From the NCBI GenBank assembly GCA_964610165.1, contig CAZSUZ010000042.1:1-8609 (forward strand): DNA of 8,609 nt. The letters run 5' to 3'. This DNA comes from MFZZ01 sp964610165. Its GTDB lineage: Bacteria > Patescibacteriota > Microgenomatia > UBA1406 > GWC2-37-13. The notes beneath the pieces were generated by a model. The model had not been told where the DNA came from. It made no database searches and was given only the letters and a program-made list of their open reading frames with translations. The translations under genes and the position numbers were made by a program. This document shows, one piece after another, positions 1-6,267 of this stretch (position 1 is the stretch's first letter; each line of letters opens with the position of its first letter).

Positions 1-131
1 GCAAGTGATTCTGAAGGATCATCATTAACAATAATAATTTCACAATCTTTTAAGAACGTAATATTTTCTTTTAGATTAGAAATAAATTGATCTATTTTTT
101 TATAAACAGGTATAACTACAGAAATATTCAT
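1..131 (-). CDS. Glycosyltransferase family 2, N-terminal fragment
   Basis: This is the first 43 codons of a gene that runs off the left edge. The protein begins MNISVVIPVYKKIDQF and continues to EIIIVNDDPSESL. That is the first beta strand (SVVIPVY) and the nucleotide-binding VNDD segment of a GT-A fold family 2 glycosyltransferase, where VDDGS-D is more usual. Such enzymes transfer a sugar from a nucleotide-sugar donor in the cytoplasm. The acceptor and sugar cannot be told from this fragment. Its ATG overlaps the TGA of the upstream GT4 gene as ATGA (128-131), so it is probably the fourth gene of the minus-strand operon and translationally coupled. There is no good Shine-Dalgarno motif before the ATG, only a weak GAAAG. 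The family call is good; the function is open. Confidence 0.85.
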   Translation of the reverse strand, partial: MNISVVIPVYKKIDQFISNLKENITFLKDCEIIIVNDDPSESL

Positions 132-1210
132 AGCATAATTTCTTTCACTCGTTTTGTAAAAACGGAATAATTAAATTGTTCTTTTACATATTTAAAAGCG
201 GATGAACGGATTTGTTTTCTTAACTCATCATTCAAAATAATTTGTTCTATTTTAGTATATAACTCTTCTGCATTAGAAAATAAATACCCATTTGTATTAT
301 CAATAATAATTTCTTTTAATCCACCAGCTTTGAAACCAAATACAATACAACCTGATGCCATTGCTTCAAGTGGTGTAATTCCTAAATGTTCAACTTTTTC
401 TGGATGTGTATTTTCATCAATATCAATTCCAGTCATATGCCAATATATTTCTGACTTTTTATATAACTTGAGAAGTTCTTCAAAGGAACAATTAGGATAA
501 AATTCTATATTTTTATTATCTTGAGCCATGTGCTTAAGCTCATCGAAATAGGCTTTGTCTTCGTCTTTAACATTTCCAGCGAGTATTAGTTTATAGTCTT
601 TTAATTTATTTTCTTTTTGAAATGTTTTGAACCAGTCAATTGCTACATCTTGTCTTTTGGCATGAAGCTGTTTAAAAAATCTTCCAACTACTAATATCTT
701 TTTTTCTTTTTTTTCAGAAAAGTTTTGCAAAAATTCTTCACCAATGAAAGGATAAATAACTTCTGAATTAACTGACCATGATTGTAATAATTGTTCTGTA
801 AATTGAGAGTTAGAAATAAACGTTGCGTTCATTGTTTTTATTTTATTTGCAAAATTCATATTGTATAAAGACTTTTGCGGAACCATACAAAAAATAAAAT
901 TCTTTTTTGCTGTTGAAAAAAAGTAGCTACCGTCAGTTACATAAATAAATAAATCATATTGTTTTAATATGTTCATTTTTGAAATCATTGATTCATGTAT
1001 ATCTTGAAATATATTTGGAACAAATGTAATCTCAGGCTTAAACGTTAAAGATAATTTTTGTTGAATTTGCGCAGTAACATTCTCATTCCAAAAAATTGTT
1101 GGATCGAATCCTTCATCTTGAAGTACTTTCAAAATAGAAAGAATATGACGTTCTCCACCTCCCATTACATCGAGATATGGGTCATACAGTGCGACTGTTT
1201 TTCTTTTCAT
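128..1210 (-). CDS. Glycosyltransferase family 4 (GT-B fold)
   Basis: This is a 360-residue cytoplasmic or membrane-associated GT4 enzyme, predicted to transfer a sugar from a nucleotide donor with retention of configuration. The N-terminal domain has the glycine-rich GGGE loop (residues 17-20, VMGGGERH). The C-terminal donor domain starts at about 171 (KILVVGRFF) with R177 and K185 in the usual basic positions. The EX7E motif is E274-E282 (EHLGITPLE), followed by AMASG and GGLKEII. The WHMTGIDIDENTHPEKVEH stretch resembles a GT4 subgroup related to Alg11-type enzymes. I chose the ATG at 1210 because the protein then begins MKRKTVALYDPY, directly before the first beta strand. The same frame is open back to an ATG at 1294, but that would deepen the overlap with the preceding gene to 113 bp. 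The chosen start still overlaps that gene by 29 bp, and the stop overlaps the next ATG. No Shine-Dalgarno motif is visible. The sugar and linkage are unknown. Confidence 0.93.
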   Translation of the reverse strand: MKRKTVALYDPYLDVMGGGERHILSILKVLQDEGFDPTIFWNENVTAQIQQKLSLTFKPEITFVPNIFQDIHESMISKMNILKQYDLFIYVTDGSYFFSTAKKNFIFCMVPQKSLYNMNFANKIKTMNATFISNSQFTEQLLQSWSVNSEVIYPFIGEEFLQNFSEKKEKKILVVGRFFKQLHAKRQDVAIDWFKTFQKENKLKDYKLILAGNVKDEDKAYFDELKHMAQDNKNIEFYPNCSFEELLKLYKKSEIYWHMTGIDIDENTHPEKVEHLGITPLEAMASGCIVFGFKAGGLKEIIIDNTNGYLFSNAEELYTKIEQIILNDELRKQIRSSAFKYVKEQFNYSVFTKRVKEIML

Positions 1211-1976
1211 ATAAGTAAATGTAGGTAATAGTTTTTGAATATGCCTGATATATGGACTCAATAATACCAATAGGTCCATCCATAAATCCAGCATGTTTTA
1301 TTAAACGTCTAAATAATTCGCCAAAAAATTTTCTAAAAAAAGTTATCGTAGTAACGGATCGTTCCGCATCATATAATAGTTGAGATTCAATATTTTCAAA
1401 TACCATTGTTTTTTCAACCATTTTTTCAATATTGCCATGAAAATAATGAAGAATTGGATTTTCTAAATAACCCATTTTCCCTTGAATATCTGGTGTCGAA
1501 TGGATTTGTTTTGGCCAGGATTTAAAATATAATTTATTTATAAATCTCATTTGATGATCTGGCCACCAACCTCCATGTTTAAGCCATTTTTTTCTACCGA
1601 ATATGTTTTGTCTAGGAATTTTATAATAACTTGTTGTATTTAAATCTAGTTCTTCTCCTTTTGTTTTTCTTTTTGCAAGCAATTGTTCTATTTCTGTAGA
1701 TAATTCTGGCGAAATACGTTCATCTGCATCGAGGATAAAAACCCATTCGGTTTTTGTATGCTCAATACCAAATGCACGAGCAGGTTCTACATAATAGGAA
1801 AAAGGAAAGTTTAGAATATCAACATCCTGTTTTTTTGCAATTTCGACAGTTTTGTCGGAACTTTCCATGTCCACAACAAGAATTTTCTTTGATAAAAGTC
1901 GAGCAGAAACTATACATTCTTCAATATGTTGTTCTTCATTGTGAGTGTGAATAACTATAGTTATCGAATCATTCAT
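1182..1976 (-). CDS. Glycosyltransferase family 2, WaaE/KdtX-like
   Basis: This 264-residue GT-A fold enzyme has the layout of the WaaE/KdtX beta-glucosyltransferase group, which adds glucose to lipopolysaccharide core in Gram-negative bacteria. Visible marks are the HTHNEE start (10-15), the nucleotide-binding VVDMESSDKT (34-43), the metal-binding DAD at 83-85 followed by ERISPEL, and the GGWWPDHQMRF block (135-145). The C-terminal helical tail contains HAGFMDGPIG. In WaaE-like proteins the second motif usually reads VDSGSTD or VDMGSTD; here it is VDMESSD. A patescibacterium would not be expected to make lipopolysaccharide, so the acceptor is probably another lipid-linked glycan (inference). 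The ATG at 1976 follows a TATAAT box by six bases, so the transcript may start on the ATG itself. The 3' end overlaps the GT4 gene by 29 bp, suggesting co-translation. Confidence 0.93.
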   Translation of the reverse strand: MNDSITIVIHTHNEEQHIEECIVSARLLSKKILVVDMESSDKTVEIAKKQDVDILNFPFSYYVEPARAFGIEHTKTEWVFILDADERISPELSTEIEQLLAKRKTKGEELDLNTTSYYKIPRQNIFGRKKWLKHGGWWPDHQMRFINKLYFKSWPKQIHSTPDIQGKMGYLENPILHYFHGNIEKMVEKTMVFENIESQLLYDAERSVTTITFFRKFFGELFRRLIKHAGFMDGPIGIIESIYQAYSKTITYIYLYEKKNSRTV

Positions 1977-1982
1977 GAGTAT

Positions 1983-1988
1983 ATTATA
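1983..1988 (-). promoter_or_regulatory. Minus-strand -10 box (TATAAT), apparently leaderless
   Basis: A perfect TATAAT on the minus strand ends six bases before the ATG of the WaaE-like gene. With standard -10 geometry, +1 falls on the A of that ATG at 1976. The best -35 candidate, TTAGCT at 2007-2012 with an 18-base spacer, matches TTGACA at only three of six positions. The box lies in the 45-bp gap after the GT-C gene, so the three downstream genes could be expressed separately from it. An AT-rich background makes chance matches common, but the exact spacing recurs at other genes here. Confidence 0.5.
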
Positions 1989-2021
1989 TAGGTATTAAGG
2001 AATAACAGCTAATACAGAAGT

Positions 2022-3422
2022 TTACTTCAGTTCATTTGGTATAAAAATACCAATTTCTTTTACTCTAATATCACCTTCATGTGGAGGAATACGCAACTGG
2101 ATTAATGGATCTTTTGCATTGCCAGATGGAGTAATGCCGTTAGCTTCTAAAATATAATCATATCCATTATTGGTACCAAGAGGCATATCGTACGAAACAT
2201 TATATGTCTTACCCGTAATATAAGGAATAATTGCTTTTGCAGCTTGATCTTTATAATAAAGACCAAATACATTTTCTTTTGTTACCTGTTTTAATAACGG
2301 AATATTTAAAAATACAAGTAAAAATGCAACAATCACAGCAATATATCGAGCCTTGATATTTCTAAAAAGATCAATAAATACTACATATATAAATGGAGAT
2401 AAGTAAACAAAATAGTATTCGGAAGGTCTACGTCCATAAACCGAAAAACCAATATAAGTTACAATGACTAAACAGAATGAAGCAAGATAAAAATGTTTCA
2501 AAAATGTGGTACTTTTTTTGTATAAAAAGAAACATGAAGCTAACAAGGCTACGTAGAAAGAAAATACAATTACCGGATTAGTTTTAATTGTAAGTGGTAG
2601 TAAAAAATTACCAAACACTTCTCTCCAGATATGAATATCAGGCGTGTTTCCACCAATACGTTCAGTAAAGTATTTAATAAATAAATTTGTATTTAAAAAA
2701 TCATGACGAAGATCAAAGAGTAGGATTGGAGCCAAAGATAAAAGAGTTACTCCCATGTAGGCTGCAATATTTCTTAATACTATTTTCGATTTAGATTGAA
2801 CAAAATAAAGAATAAGAAAGATTACAACAAAAATATTTATGAACATATATTGAAAGTGCATGTGCGACATAAGCCCGGATACTAAACCTAACAAAATAAA
2901 ATTAAGTAGTGAAGGATTATTATAAATACGCCACAGTATATACCAGGTTGTAATTACACCAAGTGGCATAAGTATTGGCCACCAAGGAATAATATCATAA
3001 CCGATCATCAGTGGATTAAGCGCCCAAAAGAACAGAAACAAAAGTGCAACATATAAATTCCAAATTTTTTTGAGTACAAAAAAAGAAACTATAAAAAAAG
3101 TAATATTTACCAATACAATAAACGGTAATAATCCAAAAGGATGTAAATTACTAGCAATATAAAAAGGAGCAACAAGATAGGTAAAATAAGGACCAAGAAA
3201 AAATCCTTTATCATCTGTAACGCGTGGACCAATTAGTGTAATGTCCTTATCTTCAATAAGATTTCTAATATCGTTTGAAAAAGATTGTTGATCCCAATCG
3301 AAGATAACTCTTTTATCTAAGTTATAGAATCTAAAATAAGCAAAAATAGTAAATATAATAGTTAGTAATACTATTGAGATTAAAGGAATAGAAGAGATTT
3401 TATCTTTTTTTTTGCTTGCCAT
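2022..3422 (-). CDS. GT-C membrane glycosyltransferase (GT39/ArnT-like)
   Basis: This is a 466-residue polytopic membrane protein, with about 11-12 hydrophobic segments from residue 11 to about 375 and a soluble C-terminal piece (about 380-466). It looks like an ArnT/PMT-type GT-C enzyme, a family that takes sugar from a polyprenyl-phosphate donor and works on the outer face of the membrane. After the first membrane segment comes FDWDQQ (41-46), fitting the acidic catalytic loop. It is followed by GPR (65-67) and LGPYFTYLVAP (76-86). Further blocks are HMHFQY (187-192), FDLRHDF (236-242) and RRPSEYYF (331-338). I recognise this combination from many patescibacterial GT39-like proteins. The donor sugar and acceptor (protein or lipid-linked glycan) are unknown. 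It is the first gene of the minus-strand block and reads towards the WaaE-like gene 45 bp away. Its start follows a TAAAAT box by six bases. Confidence 0.88.
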   Translation of the reverse strand: MASKKKDKISSIPLISIVLLTIIFTIFAYFRFYNLDKRVIFDWDQQSFSNDIRNLIEDKDITLIGPRVTDDKGFFLGPYFTYLVAPFYIASNLHPFGLLPFIVLVNITFFIVSFFVLKKIWNLYVALLFLFFWALNPLMIGYDIIPWWPILMPLGVITTWYILWRIYNNPSLLNFILLGLVSGLMSHMHFQYMFINIFVVIFLILYFVQSKSKIVLRNIAAYMGVTLLSLAPILLFDLRHDFLNTNLFIKYFTERIGGNTPDIHIWREVFGNFLLPLTIKTNPVIVFSFYVALLASCFFLYKKSTTFLKHFYLASFCLVIVTYIGFSVYGRRPSEYYFVYLSPFIYVVFIDLFRNIKARYIAVIVAFLLVFLNIPLLKQVTKENVFGLYYKDQAAKAIIPYITGKTYNVSYDMPLGTNNGYDYILEANGITPSGNAKDPLIQLRIPPHEGDIRVKEIGIFIPNELK

Positions 3423-3428
3423 ATATAC

Positions 3429-3434
3429 ATTTTA
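3429..3434 (-). promoter_or_regulatory. Minus-strand -10 box (TAAAAT), apparently leaderless
   Basis: TAAAAT on the minus strand ends six bases (GTATAT) before the ATG of the GT-C gene at 3422. This is the same spacing as the TATAAT box before the gene at 1976, and +1 would again fall on the A of ATG. No convincing -35 hexamer lies 16-18 bases upstream and no Shine-Dalgarno motif is present. It forms the left half of a divergent promoter region, with the plus-strand box about 75 bp away. Confidence 0.45.
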
Positions 3435-3509
3435 TCTTTAATTTTTCATAATTCTATAGTAAAAATAAGTTCAATTTGAATAATATCTACTTTATGTAAG
3501 AAAATTACG

Positions 3510-3515
3510 TATAAT
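3510..3515 (+). promoter_or_regulatory. Plus-strand -10 box (TATAAT) with a 2-3 base leader
   Basis: A perfect TATAAT sits nine bases before the ATG at 3525, which would put transcription start at about 3522-3523 and leave only two or three untranslated bases. There is no Shine-Dalgarno sequence between box and start. The hexamer 17 bases upstream (CTACTT) is a poor -35 match. It is the likely promoter for the two-gene GT-C block on the plus strand. Confidence 0.5.
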
Positions 3516-3524
3516 TAATCCAAT

Positions 3525-4631
3525 ATGATAGCCGGATATATTATTGTATTGTTTGGTCTATTAGTTTATTCATTTTCGTTACTTGATCCAAATTTAACGC
3601 TTATAAATCATCCATTATGGGATTCTTTTAGAGAGCCGATGGTATTTTTGGGTTACTACAATAGACCAGTTTCATGGTTAATATATATAAGTATTGTTAT
3701 ATTACTTTTTATCTTTCATTATCTGTTTGTAAAAAAATACAAAGATTATAATCCAGTTTTTTTATCGCTGGTTATTGGCTATATCCTTCTCCTTTCATAT
3801 CCATTGCTCTCGCATGATTTTTTTAATTACATGTTTGATGCACGTATTTTAACTTTTTATGGGGAAAATCCATATCAAAAAATGGCTTTGGATTTTCCTA
3901 CAGATGATTGGTTGCGATTTATGCACTGGACACATAGAGCTTATCCGTATGGTCCTAGTTTCTTAGTAATAACGTTAATTCCCTCATTTTTATCTTTAGG
4001 TAAATTGATTCTTAATTACTTTTTATTTAAAGGACTTTTTGTAGTTGCTTATTTTATTGGTGTTTTATATTTGAATAAAATTAATAAAAAATCTGCAATG
4101 GAATTTGCAACACATCCATTTATTCTTATTGAAGGACTTGTAAACGCTCATAATGATTTAATTGGTGTAACGCTTGCAATAATTGGAGCTTATTATCTTT
4201 TTAAGGATAACAATATAACTGCTAGAATTTTTTTAGCACTATCTGGAGGTATAAAATACGTATCTGCGCCATTACTTATTATCGGAGGGAAAAACAGCAG
4301 AAATTGGAATGCTATTATATTATTAGGGCAACTAATGCTACTTATTTATCTTGTTTATACTAAAGGATTTCAACAATGGTATCTTTTGACGATTTTTGCT
4401 TACCTTCCATTTTTCCCTAAAATAATAAAATATATAAATATTTCATTATTTGGATTGCTTATATCGTATTATCCGTATATAAGACTTGGTGGATGGGACA
4501 GTACAGAAAAAATACAACTTAAAGAAACCATTATTTATACTTCGATAGTAATTAATATTGTTATAATTTTGCTATTATATGTTTATACTAAATTTTTAAA
4601 AAATGATAAAAAAAATAAAGTCCTTTCTTAA
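3525..4631 (+). CDS. GT-C polyprenyl-phosphate mannosyltransferase-like protein (GT87/MptB type)
   Basis: This is a 368-residue polytopic membrane protein. Its motifs match the GT87/MptA-MptB-like GT-C enzymes, which move a hexose, often mannose, from polyprenyl phosphate to a growing glycan outside the cell. After two or three membrane segments comes SHDFFNYMFDAR (96-107) with the likely catalytic D98, then YGENPY (112-117) and YPYGPS (140-145). NAHND (207-211), a GGIKY segment with K244 in a later helix, and QQWYLL (283-288) complete the pattern. Family members typically show D-Y-Y-ar, G-NPY, YGP and pWY in this order. Mannose is a family-based guess. It is the first gene of a plus-strand pair; its 3' end overlaps the next GT-C gene by 29 bp. 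A Wzy-type polymerase is a less likely alternative, as those lack the NPY/YGP/WY series. Confidence 0.85.
   Translation: MIAGYIIVLFGLLVYSFSLLDPNLTLINHPLWDSFREPMVFLGYYNRPVSWLIYISIVILLFIFHYLFVKKYKDYNPVFLSLVIGYILLLSYPLLSHDFFNYMFDARILTFYGENPYQKMALDFPTDDWLRFMHWTHRAYPYGPSFLVITLIPSFLSLGKLILNYFLFKGLFVVAYFIGVLYLNKINKKSAMEFATHPFILIEGLVNAHNDLIGVTLAIIGAYYLFKDNNITARIFLALSGGIKYVSAPLLIIGGKNSRNWNAIILLGQLMLLIYLVYTKGFQQWYLLTIFAYLPFFPKIIKYINISLFGLLISYYPYIRLGGWDSTEKIQLKETIIYTSIVINIVIILLLYVYTKFLKNDKKNKVLS
4584..4589 (+). promoter_or_regulatory. Possible internal -10 box (TATACT)
   Basis: TATACT lies 13 bases before the ATG at 4603, within the 3' end of the preceding coding region, and would give a leader of about seven bases. 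It resembles the short-leader pattern of other starts here. The surrounding DNA is so AT-rich that chance is a strong explanation, and the overlapping gene pair could simply be co-transcribed from the promoter at 3510. Confidence 0.2.
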
Positions 4632-6267
4632 TTGGTTTTTGGATAATCATATATATCTTTACTTGGTATCATTTGTTTTCTTCGTTGTAAACTCAAATTA
4701 TGTTTCTTACCCTGATGAATTTGTAAATATAATGGCTGGTAAACGTATGCTTCAAGGTCAGATTCCATATTCTGGTATTTTTGATCATCATATGCCAGGT
4801 GCTTGGTTGCTTTCTGCGGTATTACAATTATTTTCTTTTAATTCATTTGTCTTATTTAGATTCTGGTGGGCAGTTTTTGCTTTTGCATTATTACTTGTAC
4901 TCGTTTTATGGATACGAAAAAATTATAAAGAGTTTTATCCATATGCAGTTTTTTTCTCGATATTGTATCCATTAATGGGGGTATATTTTTGGTTCCATTT
5001 ATTTTTAGCAGATAGTATTGCAGCACTATTATTTGCTGTTATTTTCTGGATTTTAATTGTCCAAACACTTACTAAACGATTTAGTTATAAAGCTACAGTT
5101 GCTGCTTCATTACTTACTTTTAGTCTTGTATTTACTTCCTTAACATACATTTATATGTGTGGAGCACTATATTTATGGCAGTTATATTTATTATTTTCAA
5201 ATAGATTTTCTTGGAAGCGATTCTTTATGTATGCTGGTATATCTGTTTTACCAGCAATTTTATTCTTATTATTTTTGTTAGTTTCTCAATCATTTGATGA
5301 TTTTTATAAAGCAAATGTTGTTTATAACACAGAATTGTATGTAAATATTCCAAATTTTGAAAAAGGAAGAATATTTAATCCTATAAAATTTGCTTTAACA
5401 CTTATTTATAACTTCTTAGGCACATACATTCCATTACTTTCTCAAATAAAATATTTTGATATTTATTTTCCAATGGGAACACTAGCAGGGCTAAGTACAT
5501 TAGTATTACTCATTATCATGGGGTATAGAAATGTGCTCTTGGGAGTCATTTACTTTTTAGTACTAACATTATCAACACCAAGAAGTGATGTCTCAAAATT
5601 GAGCGAAACAGACTATCAAATGACAATGTTTTTAGTCTTGGGTGCGGTATCATCACTTATTGTTTTATATGTAATAAGAACAACAAAAATTCAGGATCAG
5701 TTATTAGTTGATTTAAAAAGGGTAGTTGGAGTTATTGTTACTATTTTCTTAATTTTTTGTATAGTATTTTTATTGAGCAATACATATAGTAAGTATTACC
5801 AGCGATATACACAAAAAATGCCTTCCATTAATGACTTATCTTATACAGGAAGTTTTGTTAATGATGTTATTGGTGAAGATGATTATTACTGGGTGGGGCC
5901 TTATCATCCAGAAGATGTTTTCTTTATTGAAAAAGGAAGATTACCTGGTAAATATTTCTTTATGATGCCACAGTTTGGTGAGCATGATTATTTTAGAAAT
6001 GATTTTATTTCTCAATTTGAAACAAATAAGCCAACTATTATTATGTTTAGACATGAAGATTCAATTTTTATGACACCAGCAGATAAATTTGGTAAGTTTC
6101 TTTTAGATTGGATGGATAAAAAGTATTCTCGTCTAAATGAAGACGAAGTAGAAATACTTAAGAGTCCATCATCATTTAATATACGAACAGATTTTTATAT
6201 TCTAAATGAAGATAAACAAGAAGTATTACAACGAATGAAAGACACTGGTTACATTAACTTAAAGTAA
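4603..6267 (+). CDS. GT-C membrane glycosyltransferase (GT39-like) with C-terminal soluble domain
   Basis: This is a 554-residue protein: a basic N-terminus, about ten or more membrane segments from residue 16 to 391, then a hydrophilic domain of about 160 residues (392-554). After the first membrane helix it has YPDEFVNIMAGKRMLQGQIP (36-55). The D38-E39 pair fits the catalytic acidic motif of ArnT/PMT-like enzymes, and the G-x-x-PY...FDHHMPGAW series (52-68) is typical of their first outer loop. The tail includes YYWVGPYHPEDVFFIEKGR and should face the outside, where it may bind the acceptor (inference). The ATG at 4603 is the only upstream methionine before the first helix and lies 29 bp inside the preceding gene. 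No Shine-Dalgarno motif is visible. The TAA end overlaps the convergent GT2 gene by 19 bp. The sugar and acceptor are unknown. Confidence 0.87.
   Translation: MIKKIKSFLNWFLDNHIYLYLVSFVFFVVNSNYVSYPDEFVNIMAGKRMLQGQIPYSGIFDHHMPGAWLLSAVLQLFSFNSFVLFRFWWAVFAFALLLVLVLWIRKNYKEFYPYAVFFSILYPLMGVYFWFHLFLADSIAALLFAVIFWILIVQTLTKRFSYKATVAASLLTFSLVFTSLTYIYMCGALYLWQLYLLFSNRFSWKRFFMYAGISVLPAILFLLFLLVSQSFDDFYKANVVYNTELYVNIPNFEKGRIFNPIKFALTLIYNFLGTYIPLLSQIKYFDIYFPMGTLAGLSTLVLLIIMGYRNVLLGVIYFLVLTLSTPRSDVSKLSETDYQMTMFLVLGAVSSLIVLYVIRTTKIQDQLLVDLKRVVGVIVTIFLIFCIVFLLSNTYSKYYQRYTQKMPSINDLSYTGSFVNDVIGEDDYYWVGPYHPEDVFFIEKGRLPGKYFFMMPQFGEHDYFRNDFISQFETNKPTIIMFRHEDSIFMTPADKFGKFLLDWMDKKYSRLNEDEVEILKSPSSFNIRTDFYILNEDKQEVLQRMKDTGYINLK

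Noticed and set aside
128..1184. Alternative genetic code in which TGA encodes glycine
   Set aside because: TGA ends genes at 128-130, 1182-1184 and 7066-7068, each at a tight overlap with the next start and at the expected end of the protein family.
1211..1294. In-frame N-terminal extension of the GT4 protein, beginning MLDLWMDLL
   Set aside because: It lies wholly inside the coding region of the preceding GT2 gene, and the GT4 domain starts directly after the ATG at 1210.
1754..1954. Small plus-strand open frame opposite the WaaE-like gene
   Set aside because: It is antisense to a well-supported gene with conserved motifs and its translation resembles no protein family.
1977..2021. Terminator in the 45-bp gap between the GT-C and WaaE-like genes
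   Set aside because: Only a four-bp TATT/AATA stem can be drawn and no T run follows it; the -10 box is the only supportable signal.
4781..4975. Small open frame within the GT39-like gene
   Set aside because: It is an alternative frame of a long, motif-bearing GT-C gene and shows no start signal of its own.
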